From Bathymodiolus brooksi (taxonomy: Eukaryota; Mollusca; Bivalvia; Mytilida; Modiolidae): a stretch of 64,000 nucleotides of DNA. The position numbers and the translations under genes were made by a program. The stretch is from assembly GCA_963680875.1 (NCBI GenBank), contig OY804586.1, positions 57,136,203-57,200,202 of the forward strand, in the 5' to 3' direction. The notes beneath the pieces were generated by a model. That model made no database searches, had not been told where the DNA came from, and saw only the letters and a list, made by a program, of their open reading frames with translations. Shown here one piece after another: positions 34,393-47,918 of this stretch. Numbering within the stretch: the stretch's first letter is position 1; each line of letters starts with the position of its first letter.

Positions 34393-34443
34393 CCTTCAAT
34401 CCACATTGCTCCTATAAATGCAGACATTGTTAGAGGTCAGAGC
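34393..34443 (+). pseudogene. Partial Ig-exon relic, copy 1
   Basis: A 51-bp segment, CCTTCAATCCACATTGCTCC through GTTAGAGGTCAGAGC, aligns with the first part of the real exon at 34481 with about ten substitutions and no gap. It lacks an acceptor and ends before the first cysteine codon. Confidence 0.75.
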
Positions 34444-34478
34444 TTGTACATAATCAAACATATTATTTTATTTTACAG

Positions 34479-34781
34479 AAAGACCTTCAATCCACATTAC
34501 CTCTACAAATACAGATGTTGTTGAAGGTCAGAGCCACACCATAGGATGCTCTATATCAAGTATCTCTGATATTACTGATATATCATGGATCAAAACAAGT
34601 GCAACTGGTGATCAAATTGCTATTGTTGTCGGTGAAGATGGAAAGTTCTCTGGTGGAACTCTGTCTCATCCTTCACTGACAATAAATAACATTGCCAAAT
34701 CAGATGAAGGTACCTATGCTTGCATAGCAAAAGACTATTTTGGAACAACATCGAGCGAAGATTCAGTTCTAACATGCAAAG
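34479..34781 (+). CDS. Ig (I-set-like) domain exon, copy 1
   Basis: Exon of 303 bp between acceptor TTTTATTTTACAG and donor GTAGGT, phase 1 at both ends. The ~101 residues show the Ig pattern: VVEGQSHTIGC (B strand with first cysteine), ISWIK (core tryptophan), LSHPSLTINNIAKSDEGTYAC (E-F strands with the D-G-Y-C motif and second cysteine), then a G strand. Such domains act in cell adhesion or recognition outside the cell. No start, signal peptide or membrane exon is nearby, so it is an internal exon of a larger gene or one of several alternative exons. A copy with one base difference lies at 42411. It has no ATG-initiated long frame because it is internal. Confidence 0.85.
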
Positions 34782-34899
34782 GTAGGTTCTTGTAATATTA
34801 ACAACTCATTTTTGAAATTTAATACGTAAATGTCATTTAAAAGGTCACGTTAAATTTTAAATTACAGCACACAAACGTGAGTTCAAGAATCTACATACA

Positions 34900-35583
34900 T
34901 CTGTTCTGGCATTTAATGATCAGTTATCACATTTAAAGGTAGATTTTAATACATAAAGGGCAATTCAAAGTTCTATGAGTCAGATAAAGCATCTAAAGGT
35001 TCTAACAGGTAAAGGTCAGTTCTGACAAATAGAGGTCAATTACATCACATAAATGTCTGTTCTAACAGGTAAAGGTCAATTCTATCACGTAGATGTCTGT
35101 TCTAACAGATTAAGGTAATTTCTGACATATAAAGGTCAATTACATCACGTAGACGTCTGTTCTAACAGTTAAAGGTCAGTTCTGACATCAATTACATCAC
35201 GTAAACATAGGTTCGAACAAGTAACGGTCAGTTCTCACAAATAGTGGCCAATTACAACACGTAGATGTCTGTTCTAACTGGTAACGGTCAGTTCTGACAT
35301 ATAGAGGTTAGGTACATCACGTAAGCGTCTGTTCTAACAGTTGAAGGTCAGTTCTGATATATACAGGTCAATTACATCACGTAAATGTTTGTTCTAACGG
35401 GTAAAGGTCAGTTCTGACATATAGAGGTTAGTTCCATCACGTAAGTGTATGTTCTAACGAGTAAAGGTCAGTTCTCACATATCGAAGTCAATTACATCAC
35501 GCAAGCGTCTTTTCTAATAGGTAAAGGTCAGTTGTGACATATAGAGGTCAATTACATCACGTAAACGTCTGTTCTAACAGGTA
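34900..35583. repeat. 60-bp minisatellite after Ig exon 1
   Basis: About ten copies of GTAAAGGTCAGTTCTGACAT, ATAGAGGTCAATTACATCAC, GTAAACGTCTGTTCTAACAG, with several truncated units. It contains TCACGT/ACGTGA-type words in every copy. It abuts array 2 directly. Confidence 0.9.
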
Positions 35584-38500
35584 AATAGTAATGGTGATCA
35601 ATTCCATCAATATCAACAAAGCAAACAATCACCTCTCATCTTAACTCACTGAACACAAAAAAGAAAGTTTAATCAGTAATGGTCATCAATTCCACCAATA
35701 TCAACATAACAAACAATCACCTCTCATCTTAACTCACTGAACACAAAAAAGAAAGTTTAATCAGTAATGGTCATCAATTCCACCAATATCAACATAAAAA
35801 ACAATCACCTCTTATCTTAACTCACTGAACACAAAAAAGAAAGTTTAATCAGTAATGGTCATCAATTCCACCAATATCAACAAAGCAAACAATCACCTCT
35901 CATCTTAACTCACTGAACACTAAAAAGAAAGTTTAATCGGTAATGGTCATCAATTCCACCAATATCAACAAAGCAAACAATCACCTCTCATCTTAACTCA
36001 CTGAACACAAAAAAGAAAGCTTAATCAGTAATGGTCATCAATTCCACCAATATCAACATAACAAACAATCACCTCTTATCTTAACTCACAGAACACAAAA
36101 AAGAAAGTTTAATCAGTAATGGTCATCAATTCCACAAATATCAACAAAGCAAACAATCACCTCTCATCTTAACTCACTGAACACAAAAAAGAAAGTTTAA
36201 TCAGTAATGGTCATCAATTCCACCAATATCAACATAACAAACAATCACCTCTTATCTTAACTCACTGAACACAAAATAGATAGCTTAAACAGTAATGGTC
36301 ATCAATTCCATCAATATCAACAAAACAAACAATCACCTCTTATCATAACTCACTGAAAACAAAAAAGAAAGTTTAAACAGTAATGGTCATCAATTCCACC
36401 GATATCAACAAAGCAAACAATCACCTCTCATCTTAGCTCACTGAACATAAAAAAGAAAGTTTAAACAGTAATGGTCATCAATTCCACCAATATCTACAAA
36501 ACAAACAATCACCTCTCATCTTAACTCACTGAGCAAAAAAGAAAGTTTAAATAGTAATGGTCATCAATTCCACCAATATCAACAAAACAAACAATCACTT
36601 CTCATCTTAACTCACTGAACACATAAAAGAAAGTTTAATCAGTAATGGTCATCAATTCCACCAATATCAACATAACAAACAATCACCTCTCATCTTTGCT
36701 CACTGAACACAATAAAGAAAGTTTAAACAGTAATGGTCATCAGTTCCACTAATATCAACATAACAAACAATCACCTCTCATCTTAACTCACTGAGCAAAA
36801 AAGAAAGTTTAAATAGTAATGGTCATCAATTCCACCAATATCAACAAAGCAAACAATCACTTCTCATCTTAACTCACTGAACACATAAAAGAAAGTTTAA
36901 TCAGTAATGGTCATCAATTCCACCAATATCAACATAACAAACAATCACCTCTCATCTTTGCTCACTGAACACAATAAAGAAAGTTTAAACAGTAATGGTA
37001 ATCAGTTCCACCAATATCAACATAACAAACAATCACCTCTCATCTTAACTCACTGAGCAAAAAAGAAAGTTTAAATAGTAATGGTCATCAATTCCACCAA
37101 TATCAACAAAGCAAACAATCACCTCTCATCTTAACTCACTGAACACAAAAATGACAGTTTAAACAGTAATGGTCATCCATTCCACCAATATCAACATAAC
37201 AAACAATCACCTCTCATCTTTGCTCACTGAACACAATAAAGAAAGTTTAATCAGTAATGGTCATCAGTTTCACCAATATCAACATAACAAACAATCACCT
37301 CTCATCTTAACTCACTGAGCAAAAAAAAAGTTTAAATAGTAATGGTCATCAATTCCACCAATATCAACAAAGCAAACACTCACCTCTCATCTTAGCTCAC
37401 TGAACACAAAAAAGAAAGTTTAAACAGTAATGGTCATCAATTCCACCAATATCAACAAAACAAACAATCACCTCTCATCTTAACTCACTGAACACAAAAT
37501 AGAAAGCTTAAACAGTAATGGTCATCAATTCCATCAATATCAACAAAACAAACAATCACCTCTTATCATAACTCACTGAAAACAAAAAAGAAAGTTTAAA
37601 CAGTAATGGTCATCAATTCTACCGATATCAACAAAGCAAACAATCACTTCTCATCTTAGCTCACTGAACACAAAAAAGAAAGCTTAAACAGTAATGGACA
37701 TCAATTCCACCAGTATCAACAAAACAAACAATCACCTCTTATCTTAACTCACTGAACAAAAAAGAAAGTGTAAACAGTAATGGTCATCAATTCCACCAAT
37801 ATCAACAAAACAAACAATCACCTTTCATCTTAACTCACTGAACACAAAAAGGAAAGTTAAACAGTAATGGTCATCAATTCCACCAATATCAACATAACAA
37901 ACAATCACCTCTCATCTTTGCTCACTGAACACAATAAAGAAAGTTTAATCAGTAATGGTCATCAGTTTCACCAATATCAACATAACAAACAATCACCTCT
38001 CATCTTAACTCACTGAGCAAAAAAAAAGTTTAAATAGTAATGGTCATCAATTCCACCAATATCAACAAAGCAAACACTCACCTCTCATCTTAGCTCACTG
38101 AACACAAAAAAGAAAGCTTAAACAGTAATGGTCATCAATTCCACCAATATCAACAAAACAAACAATCACCTCTCATCTTAACTCACTGAACACAAAATAG
38201 AAAGCTTAAACAGTAATGGTCATCAATTCCATCAATATCAACAAAACAAACAATCACCTCTTATCATAACTCACTGAAAACAAAAAAGAAAGTTTAAACA
38301 GTAATGGTCATCAATTCTACCGATATCAACAAAGCAAACAATCACTTCTCATCTTAGCTCACTGAACACAAAAAAGAAAGCTTAAACAGTAATGGACATC
38401 AATTCCACCAGTATCAACAAAACAAACAATCACCTCTTATCTTAACTCACTGAACAAAAAAGAAAGTGTAAACAGTAATGGTCATCAATTCCACCAATAT

Positions 38501-41490
38501 CAACAAAACAAACAATCACCTTTCATCTTAACTCACTGAACACAAAAAGGAAAGTTAAACAGTAATGGTCATCAATTCCACCAATATCAACAAAACAAAC
38601 AATCACCTCTCATCTTAACTCACTGAACACACAAAAGAAAGTTTAAACAGTAATGGTCATCAATTCCACCAATATCTACAAAACAAACAATCACTTCTCA
38701 TCTTAACTCACTGAACATAAACAAGAAAGTTTAAACAGTAATGGTCATCAATTCCACCAATATCAACAAAACAAACAATCACCTCTCATCATAACTCACT
38801 CAGCACAATAAAGAAAGTTTAAACAGCAATGGTCATCAATTCCACCAATATCAACAAAACAAACAATCACTTCTCATCTTAACTCACTGAACATAAAGAA
38901 GAATGTTTAAACAGTAATGGTCATCAATTCCACCAATATCAAGAAAACAAACAATCACCTTTCATCTTAACTCACTGAACACAAAAATGAAAGTTTAAAC
39001 AGTAATGGTCATCAATTCCACCAATATCAACATAACAAACAATCACCTCTTATCTTAACTCACTGAAAACAAAAAAGAATGTTTAAACAGTAATGGTCAT
39101 CAATTCCACCAATATCAACAAAACAAACAATCACCTCTCATCTTAACTCACTGAACACAAAAAAGAAAGCTTTAACAGTAATGGTCATCAATTCCACCAA
39201 TATCAACAAAACAAACAATCACTTCTCATCTTTACTCACTGAACATAAACAGGAAAGTTTAAACAGTAATGGTCATCAATTCCACCAATATCAACAAACA
39301 AACAATCACCTTTCATCTTAACTCACTGAACACAAAATAGAAAGCTTAAACAGTAATGGTCATCAATTCCACCAATATCAACAAAACAAACAATCACCTT
39401 TCATCTTAACTCACTGAACACAAAAAAGAAAGTTTAAACAGTAATGGTCATCAATTCCACCTATATCAACAAAACAAACAATCACCTCTCATCTTAACTC
39501 ACTGAACACACAAAAGAAAGTTTAAACAGTAATGGTCATCAATTTCACCAATATCAACAAAACAAACAATCACTTCTCATCTTAACTCACTGAACATAAA
39601 CAAGAAAGATAAAACAGTAATGGTCATCAATTCCACCAATATCAACAAAACAAACAATCACCTCTCATCATAACTCACTCAGCACAAAAAAGAAAGTTTA
39701 AACAGCAATGGTCATCAATTCCACCAATATCAACAAAACAAACAATCACTTCTCATCTTAACTCACTGAACATAAAGAAGAATGTTTAAACAGTAATGGT
39801 CATCAATTCCACCAATATCAAGAAAACAAACAATCACCTTTCATCTTAACTCACTGAACACAAAAATGAAAGTTTAAACAGTAATGGTTATCAATTCCAC
39901 CAATATCAACATAACAAACAATCACCTCTCATCTTAACTCACTGAACACAAAAAAGAATGTTTAAACAGTAATGGTCATCAATTCCACCAATATCAACAA
40001 AACAAACAATCACTTCTCATCTTAACTCACTGAACATAAACAGGAAAGTTTAAACAGTAATGGTCATCAATTCCACCAATATCAACAAAACAAACAATCA
40101 CCTCTCATCTTAACTCACTCAGCACAAAAAAGAATGTTTAAACAGCAATGGTCATCAATTCCAACTATATCAACAAAACTAACAATCACTTCTCATCTTA
40201 ACTCACTGAACATAAAGAAGAAAGTTTAAACAGTAAGGGTCATCAATTCCACCAATATCAACAAAACAAACAATCACCTCTCATTTTAACTCACTGAGCA
40301 CAAAAAAGGAAGTTTAAAGAGTAATGGTCATCAATTCCACCAATATCAACAAAACAAACAATCACTTCTCATCTTAACTCACTGAACTTAAAGAAGAATG
40401 TTTAAAAAGTAATGGTCATCAATTCCACCAATATCAAGAAAACAAACAATCACCTTTCATCTTAACTCACTGAACACAAAACTGAAAGTTTAAACAGTAA
40501 TGGTCATCAATTCCACCAATATCAACATAACAAACAATCACCTCTCATCTTAACTCACTGAACACAAAAAAGAATGTTTAAACAGTAATGGTCATCAATT
40601 CCACCAATATCAACAAAACAAACAATCACTTCTCATCTTATCTCACTGAACACAAAAAAGAACGTTTAAACAGTAATGGTCATCAATTCCACCAATATCA
40701 ACAAAACAAACACTCACCTCTCATTTTATCTCACTGAGCACAGAAAAGGAAGTTTAAAGAGTAATGGTCATCAATTCCACCAATATCAACAAAACAAACA
40801 ATCACTTCTCATCTTAACTCACTGAACATAAACAGGAAAGTTTAAACAGTAATGGTCATCAATTCCACCAATATCAACAAAACAAACAATCACCTCTCAT
40901 CTTAACTCACTCAGCACAAAAAAGAAAGTTTAAACAGCAATGGTCATCAATTCCACCAATATCAACAAAACTAACAATCACTTCTCATCTTAACTCACTG
41001 AACATAAAGAAGAAAGTTTAAACAGTAATGGTCATCAATTCCACCAATATCAACAAAAAAAACCAATCACCTTTCATCTTAACTCACTGAACACAAAAAT
41101 GAAAGTTTAAACAGTAATGGTCATCAATTCCACCAATATCAACAAAACAAACAATCACTTCCCGTCTTAACTCACTGAACATAAAGAAGAAAGCTTAAAC
41201 AGTAATGGTCATCAATTCCACCAATATCAACAAAGCAAACAATTACCTCTCATCTTAACTCACTGAACACAAAAAAGAAAGTTTAAACAGTAATGGTCAC
41301 CAATTCACCCAATATCAACAAAGCAAACAATCACCTCTCATCTTAACTCACTGAGCACAACAAAGAAAGTTTAAAGAGTAATGGTCATCAATTTCACCAA
41401 TATCAACAAAACAAACAATCACCTTTCATCTTAACTCACTAAATACAAAAACGAACGTTTAAGCAGTAATGGTCATCAATGCTATCAATA
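35584..41490. repeat. 88-bp satellite, array 2 (~67 units)
   Basis: Same unit as array 1. Higher-order structure is clear: 37165-37862 is repeated at 37863-38560 with an offset of 698 bp (8 units), including a shared run of nine A after GAGC and a CAAACACTCACC variant. The last units end in AATGCTATCAATATCAATAA exactly as array 1 does. Confidence 0.95.
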
Positions 41491-42140
41491 TCAATAAAAC
41501 GATTAGTCTGGTACTCGTGACTCCTCATATTTCGTTGTTGTTACATGTAAGAGAGGTCAGGTAATGGCTGAATCCATATTTTTAATGGCGACCTCCATAG
41601 ACAAAGCAACAATTACAGCTCACCCTAGCTCACTGAACAAAAAAAGACCACGACATATGACAATGGAAATCCAGGTCTTGACTTGAGGCAGGCACACACA
41701 TGTGGCTGGGTTAAACCATATAATGTGATCCCAATCATCCCCTCTAGTTATATGAATCTCCATTGACACTTATATGTAAACTAGCGAGTGGTGCTTTAGA
41801 ATAACATAAATATCTGATGTAACTAAATCTAGGCAATATCATGTATGAAGTAATGGGGCATACACTCGCACACACACCTACATGTTGTATATCACAATTA
41901 TATCTTAAATAATTGCATAGCAAGTCGACAAATAACAAATACCTAAATTCCGCACAATTATATCTTAAGTATTGTGTATAAATTCACCATTCATGTAAAA
42001 CATACTTATATTACACACAATTAAAAGATAACTGCATGTATATTACAAATAATTTGCAGAAGGTCATATAACACACAGTTATATCTTACGTATTGTGTAT
42101 AAAGTCCTATAGCACATACACACATTATACTCAATTATAT
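41491..42140. other. Unique leader of duplicated block, copy 2
   Basis: Near-identical to 33561-34208 at an offset of ~7932 bp. A few differences are visible, such as ACACTCGCACACACACC replacing the pure CA run. Confidence 0.7.
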
Positions 42141-42324
42141 CGGAGGGCCCGGTTGGCTCAATGATTTAGGTAGTTGGAACACCTCACAGTTCATACAAGC
42201 GTATCACCAATATGGCGTGGGTTCGTGTCCGGCTTTGTAAATTACAAAAAGGGTGCACTCGACTCGTAGCCGCAAGTGATGAAGCTTACCAGTTGCTTGC
42301 CCATGGTCGGTGGTTCTCTCCGGG
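42141..42324 (+). mobile_element. SINE head fused to an Ig-exon relic, copy 2
   Basis: Duplicate of 34209-34392 with scattered substitutions (GTAGCCGCAAGTGATGAAGC here). The chimera therefore predates the 7.9-kb duplication. Confidence 0.6.
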
Positions 42325-42375
42325 CCTTCAATCCACATTGCTCCTATAAATGCAGACATTGTTAGAGGTCAGAGC
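42325..42375 (+). pseudogene. Partial Ig-exon relic, copy 2
   Basis: Identical by eye to the relic at 34393-34443. Confidence 0.75.
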
Positions 42376-42410
42376 TTGTACATAATCAAACATATTATTT
42401 TATTTTACAG

Positions 42411-42713
42411 AAAGACCTTCAATCCACATTACCTCTACAAATACAGATGTTGTTGAAGGTCATAGCCACACCATAGGATGCTCTATATCAAGTATCTCTG
42501 ATATTACTGATATATCATGGATCAAAACAAGTGCAACTGGTGATCAAATTGCTATTGTTGTCGGTGAAGATGGAAAGTTCTCTGGTGGAACTCTGTCTCA
42601 TCCTTCACTGACAATAAATAACATTGCCAAATCAGATGAAGGTACCTATGCTTGCATAGCAAAAGACTATTTTGGAACAACATCGAGCGAAGATTCAGTT
42701 CTAACATGCAAAG
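42411..42713 (+). CDS. Ig (I-set-like) domain exon, copy 2
   Basis: Exon of 303 bp with the same acceptor and donor as copy 1 and phase 1 at both ends. By eye it differs from copy 1 at one base only: G to T at 42463, changing glutamine to histidine just before the first cysteine strand. All Ig landmarks (first cysteine, WIK tryptophan, DEGTYAC) are kept. Since 303 is a multiple of three and phases match, including one, both or neither copy in a transcript keeps the frame. It could be a second domain in tandem or a mutually exclusive exon; sequence alone cannot decide. Confidence 0.85.
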
Positions 42714-42889
42714 GTAGGTTCTTGTAATATTAACAACTCATTTTTGAAATTTAATACGTAAATGTCATTTAAAAGGTCACGTTAAGGTTTAAATTACAGC
42801 ACACAAACGTGAGTTCAAGAATCTACATACATCTGTTCTGGCATTTAATGATCAGTTATCACATTTAAAGGTAGATTTTAATACATAAA

Positions 42890-43300
42890 GGGCAATTCAA
42901 AGTTCTAGCGTCTGTTCTAACAGATAAAGGTCAGTTCTATCACGTAGATGTCTGTTCTAACAGATTAAGGTAATTTCTGACATATAAAGGTCAATTACAT
43001 CACGTAAACGTCTGTTCTAACAGTTAAAGGTCAGTTCTGACATCAATTACATCACGTAAAAATAGGTTCGAACAAGTAACGGTCAGTTCTCACAAATAGT
43101 GGTCAATTACATCACGTAGATGTCTGTTCTAACTGGTAACGGTCAGTTCTGACATATAGAGGTTAGGTACATCACGTAAGCGTCTGTTCTAACAGTTAAA
43201 GGTCAGTTCTGATATATAAAGGTCAATTACATCACGTAGACGTCTGTTCTAACAGTTAAAGTTCAGTTCTGACATCAATTACATCATGTTCTAACAAGTA
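42890..43300. repeat. 60-bp minisatellite after Ig exon 2
   Basis: Same unit as 34900-35583 but about six to seven copies, so several units were lost or gained after the duplication. Confidence 0.9.
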
Positions 43301-46300
43301 AATAGTAGTGGTGATCAATATCAACATAACAAACAATCACCTCTCATCTTAACTCACTGAACACAAAATAGAATGTTTAAACAATAATAGTCATCAATTC
43401 CCTCAATATCAACATAACAAACAATCACCTCTCATCTTAACTCACTGAGCAAAATAGAAAGTTTAGATAGTAATGGTCATCAATTCCACCAATATCAACA
43501 AAACAAACAATCACCTCTCATCTTAGCTCACTGAACACAAAAAAGAAAGTTTAAACAGTAATGGTCATCAATTCCACCAATATCAACAAAACAAACAATC
43601 ACCTCTCATCTTAGCTCACTGAATACAAAATAGAAAGCTTAAACAGTAATGGTCATCAATTCCATCAATATCAACAAAACAATCAATCACCTCTCATCTT
43701 AACTCACTGAACAAAAAAGAAAGTTTAAACAGTAATGGTCATCAATTCCACCAGTATAAACAAGACAAACAATCACCTCTCATCTTAACTCACTGAACAC
43801 AAAAAAAGAAAGTTTAAACAGTAATGGTCATCAATTCCACCAATATCAACAAAACAAACAATCACCTCTTATCTTACCTCACTGAACAAACAAGAAAGTT
43901 TAAACAGTAAATGGTCATCAATTCCACCAATATCAACATAACAAACAATCACCTCTTATCTTAACTCACTGAAAACAAAAAAGAAAGTTTAAACAGTAAT
44001 GGTCATCAATTCCACCAATATCAACAAAACAAACAATCACCTCTCATCTTAACTCACTTAACACAAAAAAGAAAGCTTAAGCAGTAATTGTCATCAATTC
44101 CATCAATATCAACAAAACAAACAATCACCTTTCATCTTAACTCACTGAACACAAACAAAAAGTTTAAACAGTAATGGTCATCAATTCCACTAATATCAAC
44201 AAAACAAACAATCACCTCTCATCTTAACTCACTGAACACAAAAAAAGAAAGTTTAAACAGTAATGGTCATCAATTCCACCAATATCAACAAAACAAACAA
44301 TCACCTCTCATCTTAACTCACTGAACACAAATAGAATGTTTAAACAATAGTGGTCATCAATTCCATCAATATCAACATAACAAACAATCACCTCTCATCT
44401 TAACTCACTGAGCAAAATAGAAAGTTTAGATAGTAATGGTCATCAATTCCACCAATATCAACAAAGCAAACAATCACCTCTCATCTTAGCTCACTGAACA
44501 CAAAAAAGAAAGTTTAAACAGTAATGGTCATCAATTCCACGAATATCAACAAAACAAACAATCACCTCTCATCTTAGCTCACTGAATACAAAATAGAAAG
44601 CTTAAACAGTAAGGGTCATCAATTCCATCAATATCAACAAAACAATCAATCACCTCTCATCTTAACTCACTGAACAAAAAAGAAAGTTTAAACAGTAATG
44701 GTCATCAATTCCACCAGTATCAACAAGACAAACAATCACCTCTCATCTTAACTCACTGAACACAAAAAAGAAAGTTTAAACAGTAATGGTCATCAATTCC
44801 ACCAATATCAACAAAACAAACAATCACCTCTTATCTTAACTCACTGAACAAACAAGAAAGTTTAAACAGTAAATGGTCATCAATTCCACCAATATCAACA
44901 TAACAAACAATCACCTCTTATCTTAACTCACTGAACAAAAAAGAAAGTTTAAACAGTAATGGTCATCAATTCCACCAATATCAACAAAACAAACAATCAC
45001 CTCTCATCTTAACTCACTGAACAAAAAAAAGAAAGCTTAAGCAGTAATGGTCATCAATTCCATCAATATCAACAAAACAAACAATCACCTTTCATCTTAA
45101 CTCACTGAACACAAATAAGAAAGTTTAAACAGTAATGGTCATCAATTCCACTAATATCAACAAAACAAACAATCACCTCTCATCTTAACTCACTGAACAC
45201 AAAAAAAGAAAGTTTAAACAGTATTGGTCATCAATTCCACCAATATCAACAAAACAAATAATCACTTCTCATCTTAACTCACTGGACACAAAAAGGAAAG
45301 TTTAAACAGTAATGGTCATCAATTCCACCAATATCAACAAAACAAACAATCACCTCTCATCTTAACTCACTGAACATAAAACAAAATGTTTAAACAGTAA
45401 TGGTCATCAATTCCACCAATATCAACAAAACAAACAATCACCTCTCATCTTAACTCACTGAACATAAAACAAAATGTTTAAACAGTAATGGTGATCAATT
45501 CCACCAATATCAACATAACAAATAATCACTTCTCATCTTAACTCACTGAACACAAAAAAGAAAGCTTAAACAGTAATGGTCATCAATTCCACCAATATCA
45601 ACAAAGCAAACAATCACCTCTCATCTTAGCTCACTGAACACAAAAAAGAAAGTTTAAACAGTAATGGTCATCAATTCCACCAATATCAACAAAACAATCA
45701 ATCACCTCTTATCTTAACTCACTGAACAAAAAAGAAAGTTTAACAGTAATGGTCATCAATTCCACCAGTATCAACATAACATATAATCACCTCTTATCTT
45801 AACTCACTGTACAAAAAAGAAAGTTTAAACAGTAATGGTCATCAATTCCACCAATATCAACAAAACAAACAATCACCTCTCATCTTAACTCACTGAACAC
45901 AAAAAAGAAAGCTTAAGCAGTAATTGTCATCAATTCCATCAATATTAACAAAACAAACAATCACCTTTCATCTTAACTCACTGAACACAAATAAGAAAGT
46001 TTAAACAGTAATGGTCATCAATTCCACCAATATCAACAAAACAAACAATCACCTCTCATCTTAACTCACTGAACACAAAAAAAGAAAGTTTAAACAGTAA
46101 TGGTCATCAATTCCTCCAATATCAACAAAACAAATAATCACTTCTCATCTTAACTCACTGGACACAAAAAGGAAAGTTTAAACAGTAATGGTCATCAATT
46201 CCACCAATATCAACAAAACAAACAATCACCTCTCATCTTAACTCACTGAACACAAAACAAAAGTTTAAACAGTAATGGTCATCAATTCCACCAATATCAA

Positions 46301-47411
46301 CAAAACAAACCATCACCTCTCATCTTAACTCACTGAACACAAAAAAGGAAGTTTAAACAGTAATGGTCATCAATTCCACCAATATCAACAAAACAAACAA
46401 TCACCTCTCATCTTAACTCACTGAACACAAAAAAAGAAAGTTTAAACAGTAATTCCACCAATATCAACATTACAAACAATCACCTCTCATCTTAACTCAC
46501 TGAACAAAAAAGAAAGTTTAAACAGTAATGGTCATCAATTCCACCAATATCAACAAAACAAACAATCACTTCTCATCTTAACTCACTGAACACAAAAAAA
46601 GAACGTTTAAACAGTAATGGTCATCAATTCCACCAATATCAACAAAACAAACAATCACCTCTCATCTTAACTCACTGAACACAAAAAAAGAAAGTTTAAA
46701 CAGTAATTCCACCAATATCAACATTACAAACAATCACCTCTCATCTTAACTCACTGAACAAAAAAGAAAGTTTAAACAGTAATGGTCATCAATTCCACCA
46801 ATATCAACAAAACAAACAATCACCTTTCATCTTAACTCACTGAACACAAAAAAGAAAGTGTAAACAGTAATGGTCATCAATTCCACCAATATCAATAAAA
46901 CAAACAATCACCTCTCATCTTAACTAACTGAACACAAAAAAGAAAGTTTAAACAGTAATGGTCATCAATTCCACCAATATCAACAAAACAGACAATCACT
47001 TCTCATCTTAACTCACTGAACACAAAAAAGAAAGTTTACACAGTAATGGTCATCAATTCCACAAATATCAACATAACAAACAATCACCTCTCATCTTAAC
47101 TCACTGAACACAATAAAGAAAGCTTAAACAGTGATGGTCATTAATTCCACCAATATCAACAAAATAAACAATGACCTCTCATCTTAGCTCACTTAACACA
47201 AAAAAGAAAGTTTAAACAGTTATGGTCATCAATTCCACCAATATCAACAAAATAAACAATCACCTCTCATCTTAGCTCACTGAACACAAAAACAGAAAGT
47301 TTAAACAGTAATGGTCATCAATTCCACCAATATCAACAAAACCAAACAATCACCTCTCATCTTAACTCACTGAACAAAAATGAAAGTTTAAACAGTAATG
47401 GTCATCAATTC
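43301..47411. repeat. 88-bp satellite, array 3 (~47 units)
   Basis: Same unit. A ~962-bp (11-unit) higher-order duplication is visible: AGAATGTTTAAACAATA at 43373 and 44334, and the insertion variant AACAGTAAATGG at 43903 and ~44865. Two short units with AACAGTAATTCCACC lie ~250 bp apart near 46450 and 46700. The array breaks mid-unit at 47411 in unrelated sequence rather than in the leader seen after arrays 1 and 2. Confidence 0.95.
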
Positions 47412-47511
47412 TGAAATAGTTGTTAGTCTCAGGTATAAATATCAAATTCTTGGAAATCTCACTCAATCACAAAAATATGGTCTCAAATGGTAGTAAATGA
47501 GAAGCATTAGT

Positions 47512-47918
47512 TGTAAATGCAATAGTTATATTAAATAATATATTAATGGATACAATATACAGTATTGTGTCAATGTGTATGATTAGACAGTGTTTGTTTA
47601 CCTGCAATCAGCTGATTCAAATACGAACTGACAAATTACTCCACAAAACCTATTTATATACCAGTACGTTTCATACAGTGAAATCAGCAGGAAATTCATG
47701 CGCATAAAAATACTTCCTGTCCAAATCAAGTTCATTGACATCAACGAAATGAAAGGAATTATAAACAACGGCAATTTCAAGTGTTTAAACATAAATTACT
47801 GTCATAGAACGGAATTACTAATTATATAAACAGGTAAGAACATGTTGCTAATGGTCTGACAGTTGGAAACATTGGAGAAAACAAGATACGTCAGAAAACA
47901 TGAAAGTTATTCAATGAC
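47512..47918 (-). repeat. 3' LTR of the Gypsy element
   Basis: On the plus strand it starts TGTAAATGCAATAG and ends TTCAATGACA, so on the element strand it is TG...CA bounded. It matches the split copy at 55572-55722/61138-61392 with few differences. Similarity continues weakly ~20 bp past the inner edge, so the exact boundary is uncertain. Confidence 0.65.
47651..47660 (-). promoter_or_regulatory. TATA box in the 3' LTR
   Basis: The minus strand reads TATATAAATAGG, a strong TATA element correctly oriented for a minus-strand retrotransposon. Confidence 0.5.

Noticed and set aside
1..47411. CRISPR-like regularly spaced repeats
   Set aside because: The arrays are head-to-tail tandem repeats without unique spacers, in a eukaryotic genome.
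47598..47792. 64-codon minus-strand frame repeated at 60993-61265
   Set aside because: It lies inside the Gypsy LTR, so the two copies are the two LTRs rather than a gene family.
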